From positions 558,001-622,000 of the forward strand of contig NZ_FNON01000005.1 of NCBI RefSeq assembly GCF_900107045.1: DNA of 64,000 nt, written 5' to 3'. The stretch comes from Amycolatopsis xylanica. Its GTDB lineage: Bacteria; Actinomycetota; Actinomycetes; Mycobacteriales; Pseudonocardiaceae. The notes under the pieces are model-generated. The model searched no databases. It was not told the DNA's origin and saw only the letters and a program-made list of their open reading frames with translations. The translations under genes and the position numbers were made by a program. Of the stretch, positions 18,154-26,337 are shown piece by piece (the first letter of the stretch is position 1; each line of letters starts with the position of its first letter).

Positions 18154-18954
18154 ATGGCGGTCGAGGAATACGAACAAGACGGCGTGTGGGTGATCCACGC
18201 GCGGCCGGACGAGGAGACTCCCGGACGGCCGCCGCTCGTCTTCGTGCACGGCGGCCAGCACGCGTCGTGGAGCTTCGACCACCTGGTGCCGTTCTTCGCC
18301 GACCGCGGCTGGGAGTGCCTCGCCTTCGACTGGTTCAACCACGGCCGCTCCCGCAAGACCGACGCCGAGACCTTTCTCAAGCGGGGCATCGGCGACGTCA
18401 CCACCGAGATCGCCATCGTCTCGTCGCTGGCGGACGGCCCGCCACTGCTGGTCGGCCACAGCATGGGCGCCGCCGCGTCCATGGCCTACGCGGCCGAGAA
18501 CGCCGTCGCGGGCCTCGTACTGCTGACCCCCGTGCTGCCCGCCGGCATCGGCGAAAGCGAGACCTCGGAGGCGGGCGAGTTCCCGGTCGACATGGAGCAG
18601 CTGTTCCCGCCGCTGCCGCTGGCCCGCGCCCGCGAGCTGTTCTTCACCTCACTGGACGAGGTGTCGGCGCGCCGTTATACCCGGCTGCTGACCGCGGAGT
18701 CGCCGGTCGCGGTCAGGCAGGCGGCCGAAAGCTCACTCGAGGTCGACCTCGACGCGTTCGACGTGCCCTCGCTGGTGATCGCGGGCGGCAAGGACCGGAT
18801 GTGCGCGCCCGCCTCGCAGGAGAAGCTGGCGACCGTGCTCGGGTCGGAGTACTTCGTGCTCGAGTCCGCCGGTCATGACGACGTGCTGCTGCACCACGCG
18901 GCCTGGCAGGTCGTCGCGGCCCGGATCCACGACTGGCTCGCCGACACCCTCTAG
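18154..18954 (+). CDS. Alpha/beta hydrolase
   Basis: The 266-residue protein has oxyanion motif VHGGQHASW, nucleophile elbow GHSMG (Ser103), acid Asp214 (GGKDRMC) and His241 (SAGHDD), a complete alpha/beta-hydrolase triad with a cap domain at about 130-195. No signal peptide is present, so it is cytosolic. ATG 18154 is preceded by GAGGGGA. It lies 38 bp after the HxlR gene on the same strand and may belong to the same transcription unit. Substrate unknown: ester, lactone or C-C bond hydrolysis are all possible. Confidence 0.88.
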   Translation: MAVEEYEQDGVWVIHARPDEETPGRPPLVFVHGGQHASWSFDHLVPFFADRGWECLAFDWFNHGRSRKTDAETFLKRGIGDVTTEIAIVSSLADGPPLLVGHSMGAAASMAYAAENAVAGLVLLTPVLPAGIGESETSEAGEFPVDMEQLFPPLPLARARELFFTSLDEVSARRYTRLLTAESPVAVRQAAESSLEVDLDAFDVPSLVIAGGKDRMCAPASQEKLATVLGSEYFVLESAGHDDVLLHHAAWQVVAARIHDWLADTL

Positions 18955-18955
18955 A

Positions 18956-19008
18956 CCGGGATAAAGCGGGCTTTATCCCGCAGCGGAGTAAAGCCCGCTT
19001 TATCCCGG
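18956..19008. repeat. Nested palindrome at a convergent junction (family B, second copy)
   Basis: Units beginning at 18956 and ending at 19008 are inverted copies of the same GGGATAAAGC/GCTTTATCCC palindrome found at 15306-15370, here with a diverged inner end and a shorter spacer. It separates the converging hydrolase and cbiO-like genes. Confidence 0.75.
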
Positions 19009-19013
19009 GGTGC

Positions 19014-19751
19014 TCAGCCGACCAGGTTCACCTGCTCCAGCAGCGCGGGGTCCAGGTCGTCCGGCGAGCCCGTGCCCGCGACGCGGTGGTCCTCGCCGAA
19101 GACGACGCACCGGTCCGCGATGCGGGGCAGGACGTCCAGGTCGTGCGTGGCGTGCACGATCGTCTTGCCCGCCGCCGCCAGCTGCTCGATCAGGTCGATG
19201 AGCCAGCGGCGGCTGCGGGGGTCGAGCGCGGCCGTCGGCTCGTCGAACAGGAGGATCTCGGGGTTCATCGCGAGCACGCTCGCGATCGCGACCTTCTTCT
19301 TCTGGCCGCCCGAAAGCTGGAACGGCGTCCGGTCGGCGAGGCCGGTGATCCCGAGCATCGCGAGGACGTCCGCGACCCGGCCTTCGGTCTCCGCCGGGGA
19401 AAGGCCGAGCTGGGCCGGTCCGAACGCGACTTCCTCGGTGACGGTGGGGGAGAAGACCTGGGCGTCGGAGTTCTGGAACACGAACCCCACCCGGCCGCGG
19501 AAGGCGGCCGAGAACTGCTCGTCCTCCAGCAGGTCTTCGGTCACCTCATGGCCGAAAGCCGTGTAGCGGCCCGAATCGGGGAAGAGCAGGCCGTCGAGGA
19601 TCTTGAGCAGGGTCGACTTGCCGCAGCCGTTCGCGCCGAGCAGCGCCAGGCGCTCGCCCGCGTGGACTTCGAGGGAGACACCGTCGAGCGCGGTGAACCG
19701 GCCGAGGTAGGCGAAGCGCAGGTTTTCGCAGCGTAGCAACGGTTCAGCCAC
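19014..19751 (-). CDS. cbiO: Cobalt/nickel ECF transporter ATPase (CbiO)
   Basis: The 245-residue ATPase has Walker A GANGCGKST, Q-loop FVFQNSDAQVFSPTV, signature LSGGQKKKVAIA and Walker B ILLFDEPTAALDP. The NSDAQVFSPTVTEEVAFGP stretch is typical of the energy-coupling-factor branch. It starts with GTG 19751, overlapping the cbiQ-like gene by 8 bp. It powers uptake of Co2+ or Ni2+ through CbiM and CbiQ. Confidence 0.92.
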   Translation of the reverse strand: MAEPLLRCENLRFAYLGRFTALDGVSLEVHAGERLALLGANGCGKSTLLKILDGLLFPDSGRYTAFGHEVTEDLLEDEQFSAAFRGRVGFVFQNSDAQVFSPTVTEEVAFGPAQLGLSPAETEGRVADVLAMLGITGLADRTPFQLSGGQKKKVAIASVLAMNPEILLFDEPTAALDPRSRRWLIDLIEQLAAAGKTIVHATHDLDVLPRIADRCVVFGEDHRVAGTGSPDDLDPALLEQVNLVG

Positions 19752-20547
19752 GGTAACCCCGCGAAACCATGGCCTGGTGGACCTCCTCGGCCAGGTACTG
19801 GGCCTTCCCGAGCACCGCCCCCGCCGACGCCGCGACGAACCGGCGTGCCGCGCGGTCGTGCCGCTGCCTGCCCACGGACCGGGCCTTGCGGGCCTCGTAC
19901 ATCTCCAGCACGACCGTGAGCAGATGGAACAGGTACCGGTACGCCATCCCGACGATCTGCACGAACATCCTCGGCACGCCCAGGCCCCGCAACCCCGCGA
20001 GCAGGCGTGGCCACGAGGTCGTGGAACTGAGCAGGACCACCAAAGACACCGAGACCGCTACCCGCAGCACGATGAGCGCCGCCGAGTTCAGGCCCTGCGC
20101 CGTGAAACCCTGCGGCCGTCCGTTCCAGTGCCACAGCGTCAGTACGATCCGGCCCGGCGTGACCAGGCTGAGCGTCGCGGGCAGGACCATGATCCCGGTG
20201 AAGATCGGCACGAACAGCCACACCCGCTTCAGCGACACCAGCACCGGCAAGCCGGACAACGCGCCGAGGCCGAGCGTCGCGAGATAAAACGCGCCGAGCA
20301 GCCATGGCGTGTGCGTGAAACCCACCGCTATAAGAAGGCCGAAGACGGTCACGATCTTCAGACGGGGGTCGAGGCGTTGCAGGAAACCGTTATGCCGCGC
20401 CAAGTCTTCCGAGAACAGCATCTGCCGAAGTAGGCTCGCGCCGCCCTTCAGCGTCTTCTCGACGAAGGAACCCTTGGCGCGCTTGCCGACGCAGCCGCAC
20501 GGGCAGAGCGCGGGCTCGCGTTCGAGCAGCCAGGCGGGTGCGGTCAC
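19744..20547 (-). CDS. cbiQ: Cobalt/nickel ECF transporter T component (CbiQ)
   Basis: The 267-residue protein starts at GTG 20547 overlapping the CbiM stop. Its membrane helices are followed by the conserved cytoplasmic EARKARSVGRQ segment, the ECF T-component coupling motif that contacts the ATPase. The N-terminus carries a short cysteine pair (PCGCVGKRAKG) not usual in CbiQ, which may bind metal. It couples CbiO to the substrate-binding CbiM. Confidence 0.9.
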   Translation of the reverse strand: MTAPAWLLEREPALCPCGCVGKRAKGSFVEKTLKGGASLLRQMLFSEDLARHNGFLQRLDPRLKIVTVFGLLIAVGFTHTPWLLGAFYLATLGLGALSGLPVLVSLKRVWLFVPIFTGIMVLPATLSLVTPGRIVLTLWHWNGRPQGFTAQGLNSAALIVLRVAVSVSLVVLLSSTTSWPRLLAGLRGLGVPRMFVQIVGMAYRYLFHLLTVVLEMYEARKARSVGRQRHDRAARRFVAASAGAVLGKAQYLAEEVHQAMVSRGYRG

Positions 20548-21476
20548 CGCCTGGTCCTGACCTTGCCGATGAGGAACACGGTCGTCCCGACCACGGCCAC
20601 CCCGATCGCCGCGCACACCACGTACGCCAGCCACGGCGGCCCGCCGAAGCTGTAGCCGTCGAACAGGATCGCCGTCCAGACCCGGGAGCTTTCCGGCGCG
20701 TCCTCGCCGAACGCCTCGCCGGAGGCCAGCAGGCCCAGCGGCGTCAACACGACCAGCACCCCGATCGCGGCCCATCCCAGCGAGGGGCGCTTCAGTTCCG
20801 AGTCGTTGGCCCGCAGCAACGGCAGGTTCGCCCGTTGCAGGTACGCGACGACCCCGCCGCTCAGCGCGGCCTCCGCGAACCCGGCGACCAGCAGGTGCGC
20901 CAGCAGCATCGCGGGGATCGTCTGCGACAGGTGATACGGCGAATAGAGCGGCGCGCCCGCCGCGTCGTGGAACAGCGACGGCTGGATCCCGAGTTCGATC
21001 CCGGTCAGCACCGCGGCGACGGTGATGCCGACATACCCGCCGACCGCCGCCGCGAGCACGCGGCGCGGGCTGGTCAGCTCGGACTTCCCGGAGATCAGCT
21101 TGTACAGCCCGTACGCCACGAAAGGCATGGCCACGGCCATGTTCGCCACATTCGCGCCATACGCGAGCACCCCGCCGTCACCGAACAGCAAGGCCTGGAA
21201 CAGCAGCGCGACCGCCACCGCGATCATCGCCGCCCATGGCCCGAGCACGATCGCGATCACCCCGGCACCGACCGCGTGCGCGGTGGTCCCGTCGGGGATC
21301 GGGATGTTGAACATCATCACCAGGAAGCTGACCGCGGAGAACATCGCCAGCGTCGGCACCTGCCGGGTCTTGACCACGGTCTTCACCTTGCGCACGGCCA
21401 CCGCCAGCGCGGGCACCGCGACCGCGTAGCCCGCCGCGCAGGTCGCGGGGCTCAGATAGCCGTCAGGGATATGCAC
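20544..21476 (-). CDS. cbiM: Cobalt/nickel ECF transporter substrate-binding component (CbiM with fused CbiN-like C-terminus)
   Basis: I choose GTG 21476 because it gives the N-terminus MHIPDGYLSP. In the CbiM/NikM family the free amino group of Met1, His2 and His67 chelate the metal, and with this start the conserved GTTAHAVG histidine is exactly residue 67; longer starts (ATG 21497, TTG 21512) would bury His2 and probably abolish transport. The protein then has 310 residues: CbiM helices to about 215 and a C-terminal pair of helices (about 225-305) with an extracytoplasmic loop, equivalent to a fused CbiN/NikN. It is the first gene of the cbiMQO set and lies 65 bp downstream of a SigC-like sigma factor gene. 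No cobalamin riboswitch fits in that gap. Confidence 0.9.
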   Translation of the reverse strand: MHIPDGYLSPATCAAGYAVAVPALAVAVRKVKTVVKTRQVPTLAMFSAVSFLVMMFNIPIPDGTTAHAVGAGVIAIVLGPWAAMIAVAVALLFQALLFGDGGVLAYGANVANMAVAMPFVAYGLYKLISGKSELTSPRRVLAAAVGGYVGITVAAVLTGIELGIQPSLFHDAAGAPLYSPYHLSQTIPAMLLAHLLVAGFAEAALSGGVVAYLQRANLPLLRANDSELKRPSLGWAAIGVLVVLTPLGLLASGEAFGEDAPESSRVWTAILFDGYSFGGPPWLAYVVCAAIGVAVVGTTVFLIGKVRTRR

Positions 21477-21541
21477 GTCACTCAGTGAACGCCGCATCCG
21501 CCACTGATTCAAGGGTCAACACATGATCAGATGCTCAGGTA

Positions 21542-22102
21542 TCACATCGCGTCGTTGGCCTGGGCGGTCGTGGCGGCGAGCAGGTCTTCGCGGGCACGGG
21601 CGACCCGGGAGCGGATGGTGCCGACCGGGCAGCCGCAGACCTCGGACGCCTCCTCGTAGGACAGGCCGAGCACCTGCGTGAGGACCAGCACCTCGCGCCG
21701 GTCCCCGTCGAGCGCGTCGAGCAGGAGGCCGAGTTCGACCAGGTCCTCGAAGCCGGAGCCGCGCGGGGCCTGGCGCTCGGCGGCGGCCTCCCAGTCGGTG
21801 TGATCGGAGATCTTGGGCCGGGCGCCCGCGGCGCGGTACTGGTCGACCACCACGCGGCGGCCGATCGAGAGCAGCCAGGTGCGCGACGAGGACCGGCCCT
21901 CGAACCGGCGCAGGCTCTGGAACGCGCGCAGGTACGTCTCCTGCGTGAGGTCGTCGGCCGAGCGGGGCTCGGTGAGGTGGGCGAGGAACCGCCACACGTC
22001 CGCCTGCGTGGCCCGCACCCAGGCTTCGAGTGCTTTACGGTCGCCGCGGCCCGCCGCGATCGCCAATGCGGTGGTCCGTTCGTCTTCGCCTGTACCGGCC
22101 AT
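21542..22102 (-). CDS. sigC: ECF-family RNA polymerase sigma factor, SigC-like
   Basis: From ATG 22102 the protein has 186 residues with region 2 (DVWRFLAHLTEPRSADDLTQETYLRAFQSLRRFEGRSSSRTWLLSIGRRVVVDQYR) and region 4 (LSYEEASEVCGCPVGTIRSRVARAREDL). The sequence around region 2 resembles mycobacterial SigC closely by eye (the ALEAW-V-ATQADVWRF and SADDLTQET segments). No anti-sigma factor gene is adjacent. In mycobacteria SigC has been linked to metal (copper) acquisition; here it sits directly upstream of a cobalt/nickel transporter on the same strand, which suggests metal-related control. A GTG at 22126 is an alternative start. Confidence 0.85.
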   Translation of the reverse strand: MAGTGEDERTTALAIAAGRGDRKALEAWVRATQADVWRFLAHLTEPRSADDLTQETYLRAFQSLRRFEGRSSSRTWLLSIGRRVVVDQYRAAGARPKISDHTDWEAAAERQAPRGSGFEDLVELGLLLDALDGDRREVLVLTQVLGLSYEEASEVCGCPVGTIRSRVARAREDLLAATTAQANDAM

Positions 22103-22167
22103 GATCCGTGATCTTAGGGCAGCCACCTGAGCGCTTCTTAAGTTTTGGGACGCCTATCGGGGGAACC

Positions 22168-23382
22168 TCAGCGGAACCTCACCGGCCGCTCGATGGCGCC
22201 GCCCAGCAGGCAGAGCGCCGCTTCGCCGTGGGGCGGGCCGATGAGCTGGGCGCCGACCGGGAGGCCGTCGTCGTCGGTGCCCGCGGGCACGCTCAGCGCG
22301 GGGTGGCCGGTGGCCGAGGCGAGTGCGGTGAGCCGCGTGTAGGCCGATTCGATCGGCTCGGCGTGGCCGTTGACCGAGACGGTCGGCGCGTCCGTCCAGG
22401 TCGCGGTGACCGGTACCGTCGGTACCAGCAGTGCCGAAAGTCCTTGCCGCGAAAGGACTTCCTCGAGCTCGCGGCGGACGGCCGCTGCCACCCGCAGCGC
22501 ACGCAGATAGTCCGTTGTGGACACCAGGCCGCCCTCGCGGATCAGCGCGGCCATGGGGCCGGTCAGGCCGTCCGGCTGGCCGGCGAGCGGCCCGGACCAC
22601 AGCGCGGCGGCCTCGGCCAGCATGATCACCGAGGCCGCGGCCTGCGCGTGCGAGCGGGCCAGCGGCAGCGCGATGGTCACCAGGTCGGCGCCCGCCGACC
22701 GCAACCCGGCCGCGGCGTGCGCGAGCACCGCCGCGACGGCCGGGCTGACGTGGTGTTCCCACAGGTGACCCGGCCAGCCGACGCGCAGGCCGTCGACGTC
22801 TTCTGGCGCCGGGGTGACGGCCCCGCCGAGCACGCGGTACGCGGCCAGGCACTCGGCGGCCGTCCGCGCGAGCGGGCCGACGGTGTCGAGCGAGGGCGCG
22901 AGCGGGGTGACGCCGCGGCGTGAGACCGTGCCCGCCGTCGGGCGCAGGCCCGCCACCCCGCAGAGCGCGGCCGGGATGCGCAGCGAGCCAGCCGTGTCGG
23001 TGGCGAGCGCCAGCGCGGCGGTGCCGTCGGCGACCGAGACGGCCGCGCCGCCGCTGGCCCCGCCCGCGTTCCGGCGCGGGTCGAGCGGGTGCGCGCAGCC
23101 GGGAGTCGTGACGCCCCAAGCGAGTTCGCCGACCCGCGTCCGTCCGGTGAGGACGGCGCCCGCGCGCCGCAGCCTGGCCACCGCGCTCGCGTCTTCGACC
23201 GGCAGGCGATGGCCCAGTCCCGGGGTGCCGTTGCGGGTCCACTGGCCTTCGATGTCGATGGTGTCGCTGACCGAGTACCGCACCCCGCGCAGCTTCCGGA
23301 CGACACCGTGGCCCGCCTCGTCATCGAAGGCCGGGTCGCCCAGCGGGGCTTCCCGTACTGCTTCGACGGCAGCCCAGTCCAC
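22168..23382 (-). CDS. Amidase-signature fold protein lacking two catalytic triad residues
   Basis: The 404-residue protein has the amidase signature architecture: DASAVARLRRAGAVLTGRTRVGE, the Gly/Ser-rich loop and TDTAGSLRIPAALCGVAGLRPT. The family uses a Ser-cisSer-Lys triad. Here the Lys of the usual VKD motif is Ser39 (YSVSDTID), and the first Ser of the usual GGSSGG is Ala109 (GGASGG); only the nucleophile Ser133 remains. It may therefore be a catalytically inactive or chemically altered member. I prefer GTG 23382 as start; TACCAT in the minus-strand promoter ends 9 nt before it and there is no ribosome binding site. A TTG at 23436 is possible but extends into poorly conserved sequence. 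Confidence 0.8.
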   Translation of the reverse strand: MDWAAVEAVREAPLGDPAFDDEAGHGVVRKLRGVRYSVSDTIDIEGQWTRNGTPGLGHRLPVEDASAVARLRRAGAVLTGRTRVGELAWGVTTPGCAHPLDPRRNAGGASGGAAVSVADGTAALALATDTAGSLRIPAALCGVAGLRPTAGTVSRRGVTPLAPSLDTVGPLARTAAECLAAYRVLGGAVTPAPEDVDGLRVGWPGHLWEHHVSPAVAAVLAHAAAGLRSAGADLVTIALPLARSHAQAAASVIMLAEAAALWSGPLAGQPDGLTGPMAALIREGGLVSTTDYLRALRVAAAVRRELEEVLSRQGLSALLVPTVPVTATWTDAPTVSVNGHAEPIESAYTRLTALASATGHPALSVPAGTDDDGLPVGAQLIGPPHGEAALCLLGGAIERPVRFR

Positions 23383-23481
23383 AGTTGAGACATGGTAGTC
23401 CTGTGACCGGACCGCACACCCAGCGTGAAATGACAAGTCTTTTCAAGCAAGATCAAAATTCTTGCCCGGCTCCGGCTATAG

Positions 23482-23493
23482 TTAGTAAATTAG
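23482..23493. promoter_or_regulatory. AT-rich operator-like element upstream of the amidase-like gene
   Basis: TTAGTAAATTAG stands out in the GC-rich surroundings, within an AT-rich stretch of about 50 bp (23440-23495). It resembles the element in front of the galactose operon (30755-30780) and may bind the same or a related GntR-type regulator. This is a visual comparison only. Confidence 0.25.
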
Positions 23494-23545
23494 TCCCGGA
23501 CGGGCGAGGACCTGCGTGACCATCCCGCGGCCCGGTCGTCCCTGA

Positions 23546-23599
23546 GTCGTGGGTGGGGCACGGCCAACCCCCAGTTTCAGGTGGTGTCCCACTCACGAC
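23546..23599. terminator. Imperfect palindrome over the stop codon of the RsbW-like gene
   Basis: Arms 23546-23561 and 23584-23599 pair at 14 of 16 positions. The outer part (GTCGTG...CACGAC) matches the outer arms of the family D palindromes at 53 and 61 kb. The minus-strand stop codon (23593-23595) lies inside the 3' arm. Confidence 0.6.
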
Positions 23600-24006
23600 G
23601 ACGCGTACTGCGTGAACTCGATCCGCGCGACCGGCGGGCTCAGGTTCGCGTACAGCGAGCCGGTGAGCGCCTTCAGCAGGCGCCAGCCGAACGAGCCCGC
23701 GTCCGCCGTCCAGAGCGTCGGCACCGTGACGGTCACGTGCACCTCGTCCGCGAGCGTCCACAAGCGACACTGCAGCGCTTCGAGCGGGTTGGCGACCGCG
23801 ATCAGCAGCGCGCACGCCTCGTCCACCGCCATCTTCAGGTCGGCGACGCCGTCCGGCCCGAAGCCGGCGCGGACGGCGACGCCCTCGGTCACCGTTCTGA
23901 GCAACGCCAGCTGCCGGGGTTCGGCGGGCAGCCGCACATCGACGGCGCCGTCGAGCAGCGCAGGCGGGCTCGGGTCCTGTGCTTGTCCGTTCCAGTGGGA
24001 GGCCAT
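23593..24006 (-). CDS. RsbW-like HATPase (anti-sigma/serine kinase fold), degenerate
   Basis: From ATG 24006 the protein has 137 residues with the GHKL fold of anti-sigma factors: VRLPAEPRQLALLRTVTEGVAVRAGF, then DLKMAVDEACALLI, which corresponds to the N-box helix. The usual Asn of that box (EACTN) is missing and a clear G1/G2 box (DxGxG) is not visible, as in the UsfX-like actinobacterial members. It may bind a SigB/SigF-type sigma factor or work without ATP hydrolysis. No partner sigma or anti-anti-sigma gene is adjacent. It follows the RluA-type gene with 17 bp between. Confidence 0.75.
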   Translation of the reverse strand: MASHWNGQAQDPSPPALLDGAVDVRLPAEPRQLALLRTVTEGVAVRAGFGPDGVADLKMAVDEACALLIAVANPLEALQCRLWTLADEVHVTVTVPTLWTADAGSFGWRLLKALTGSLYANLSPPVARIEFTQYASS

Positions 24007-24023
24007 GGAAACGGAGTACCCAA

Positions 24024-24947
24024 TCAGCGCGAGGCTGACACAGGCCACGCGGAAAGTGCCGCGCGGCTTTCGAACCGGCGTGGTTCCCCGGTCAGCGGAT
24101 CGGTGAATTCCAGCGTCTTCGCGAGCAATTGCAGCGGGCTGGAGAAATCGTCGAGCGGCGTCTCGTGCAGCACCGGATAGAAGTCGTCGTTGACGATCGG
24201 CAGCCCGAGCCCGCTCATGTGCAGCCGCAGCTGATGGGTGCGCCCGGTGTGCGGGGTCAGCCGGTAACGCCCCAGGTCACCGCGGTGTTCCAGCAGCTCG
24301 ATGTGGCTTTCCGCGTTGGGCTCGCCGGGCACCTCGTACGCGGTGATCACGCCGCGTTCCTTGACGATCCGGCTCCGCACGGTCGCAGGCAGCGGGACAT
24401 TCGCGTCATACGCCGCGATCGCCTCGTATTCCTTGCGCACCGCGCGGTCCTTGAAAAGGTTTTGGTACGCGCCGCGATGCGCTGGCGTGATCACGAACAT
24501 CACCAGCCCGGCGGTGACCCGGTCCAGCCGGTGCGCGGGACTCAGCGCCGGCAGATCGAGCGACCGCCGCAATCGCACGAGCGCGGTTTCCAGAATGTGC
24601 TGGCCACGCGGAATGGTCGCCAGGAAATGCGGTTTGTCGACCACCAGCAGGTGCTCGTCGCGGTGCACGATGCCGATGTCGAACGGCACCGGCACCTCGA
24701 CCGGCAGGTCACGGTGGAACCAGATGAACGAGTTCGGCACGAACGGCGCGTCCGGGCCGAGCGGGCCGTCGAGCCCGACGATCCGGCCCAGCCGGAGCAT
24801 CTCGTCGATCCGGCCGGGATCGAGCCGCGGCAGCCGCTCGACCAGGTGCTCGCGCAGGGTCAGCCAAGGACCCTCAGCCGGCATCTTCAGCCGTGCCGGG
24901 TCCAGGCCGTGCCGCTGCGGCAACGGCGGCTGGAGCTTGCGTCTCAC
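24024..24947 (-). CDS. RluA-family pseudouridine synthase
   Basis: The 307-residue protein contains HRLDRVTAGLVMFV with the catalytic Asp142, the DKPHFLATIP motif and the C-terminal TGRTHQLRLHMSGLGLPIVND motif of the RluA/RsuA family. It isomerises uridine to pseudouridine in rRNA or tRNA. GTG 24947 overlaps the end of the APC permease gene by 74 bp; I keep it because homologues begin with a similar short basic and proline-rich stretch (LPPLPQRHGLDPAR). ATG 24884 would remove this. Target RNA unknown. Confidence 0.88.
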   Translation of the reverse strand: MRRKLQPPLPQRHGLDPARLKMPAEGPWLTLREHLVERLPRLDPGRIDEMLRLGRIVGLDGPLGPDAPFVPNSFIWFHRDLPVEVPVPFDIGIVHRDEHLLVVDKPHFLATIPRGQHILETALVRLRRSLDLPALSPAHRLDRVTAGLVMFVITPAHRGAYQNLFKDRAVRKEYEAIAAYDANVPLPATVRSRIVKERGVITAYEVPGEPNAESHIELLEHRGDLGRYRLTPHTGRTHQLRLHMSGLGLPIVNDDFYPVLHETPLDDFSSPLQLLAKTLEFTDPLTGEPRRFESRAALSAWPVSASR

Positions 24948-26259
24948 CCTCGAACCCTAACCGGGCCACCCGCTTGCGCCGCACCGCCCACCATGCCAGG
25001 CCACAGGCCAGCCAGGCGAGCAGCGCTACGGCGATCGACGTGGTCAGCTGCTTGCCCAGCACCCAGGCCTCCACCGCGAGCACGCCCAGCCCGATCGCGA
25101 CCAGCACCCGGTGCACGGCCGGGCGCAGCCGGAACGGCGCCGCGGCCTCCTCGGCGGGGAAACGCTTGCGCAGCCGCAGGGACGCCGTGATGATCACCGC
25201 GAGCGCCACGATCTCGGCGATCGACGCCGCCCCCGCCAGCGCCTCGATGCTGAACTCGCCGATCACCGGCGCGATCCCGATCAGGTACAGCCCGGTCAGC
25301 AGCCAGTACGGCGTCCCGTGGCGGTTCAGCGCGCCCGCCCGGCGCGGGAACCAGCCGTCGCCGATGGCCGCGAGCACCGGCCGGGTGGCGGCCATCATCA
25401 GCGCGTTGATGTGCCCGATCACCGAGACCACCGCGCCGCCGAGCACGAAGAACGCGAACCAGCCCGACGAGAGGATGTGCTTGGCCACCACGGTCATCGG
25501 CTGCCCGGCGGTCTCCGAGACCGGCAGGATCGCGACCGACGGCAGCGCCATCAGGAAGTACAGGATCGCGGCCGTCGCCGTGCCGCCGATGATGGCGAGC
25601 GGGATGTCGCGGCCGGGGCGTTTCATCTCGCGGCCCATCTCGGCGACGTAGGTGCCGCCGTTGGTCGCGAAGGTCAGCAGCGCCGCCGCGGCCAGCAGCT
25701 GGCCGACCCCGTTCGGCGCCACCTCGGTCACCGCGGACCAGCGGACCTGCTTCATCCCGGTGATGGCGTAGGCGAGGAACGCGACCAGCATGATCCCGGC
25801 GAGCACCAGCCCCAGCCGGTTGGAAAAGCTGATCTGGAACAGGTTCGCGACGAAGAACAGCGTCAGCAGGCCGAGCGCGAACGGCGCGACCGGCACCGAA
25901 GGCGAGAGCGCGTGGACGTACTCGGCCGCCGTCAGCGCCATCAGGCTCAGCTGGGTCGTGACGATCACCGCCAGCAGCATCGTCAGGTATCCGGCCGACG
26001 GCCCGATCAGCCGGGCCGCGTAGCTGTAGCGTGCCCCGGTCACCGGGAGCGCGCTGCCGACCGCCGCGTACGGGATCGAGCAGAGGATCACCGTCAGCGC
26101 CGCCATCAGGTACGCGACCGGCGCGCCGGTGCCGGTGATCGCGATGGCCGCGCCGGTCAGCGCGATCACCCCACCGCCGACGATCTGGTGGAACGAGATG
26201 CTCAGCGCCTGCGGCAGCGTGATCGTGCGCCGCAGGCCGGCGTCCACGGTGTCGGCCAT
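24874..26259 (-). CDS. APC-superfamily amino acid permease
   Basis: The 461-residue membrane protein has about 12 hydrophobic segments and the APC motif in helix 1 (FHQIVGGGVIALTGAAIAITG), where the unwound glycine-rich segment binds the amino acid. Other conserved parts are LLTFATNGGTYVAEMGREMKRPGRDIP and NRHGTPYW. It carries amino acids or polyamines by proton- or substrate-coupled transport. ATG 26259 is preceded by GAAGGAGA. Substrate cannot be predicted. Confidence 0.9.
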   Translation of the reverse strand: MADTVDAGLRRTITLPQALSISFHQIVGGGVIALTGAAIAITGTGAPVAYLMAALTVILCSIPYAAVGSALPVTGARYSYAARLIGPSAGYLTMLLAVIVTTQLSLMALTAAEYVHALSPSVPVAPFALGLLTLFFVANLFQISFSNRLGLVLAGIMLVAFLAYAITGMKQVRWSAVTEVAPNGVGQLLAAAALLTFATNGGTYVAEMGREMKRPGRDIPLAIIGGTATAAILYFLMALPSVAILPVSETAGQPMTVVAKHILSSGWFAFFVLGGAVVSVIGHINALMMAATRPVLAAIGDGWFPRRAGALNRHGTPYWLLTGLYLIGIAPVIGEFSIEALAGAASIAEIVALAVIITASLRLRKRFPAEEAAAPFRLRPAVHRVLVAIGLGVLAVEAWVLGKQLTTSIAVALLAWLACGLAWWAVRRKRVARLGFEGETQAPAAVAAAARPGPGTAEDAG

Positions 26260-26337
26260 GGTTCTCCTTCGGAAGTCGTAGGAGAAGGATCAACCGGTAT
26301 CGGCCGGAAACGTACCCCTAGCGACTTGTGCCCTGGT

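Noticed and set aside
20538..21488. Long plus-strand open frame opposite cbiQ and cbiM
   Set aside because: It is a shadow of the antisense coding frame: Arg/Gln/His-rich low-complexity translation, no domain, and the minus-strand genes have clear motifs.
21477..21541. Possible cobalamin riboswitch upstream of cbiM
   Set aside because: The 65-bp gap is too short and no B12-box-like sequence is visible.
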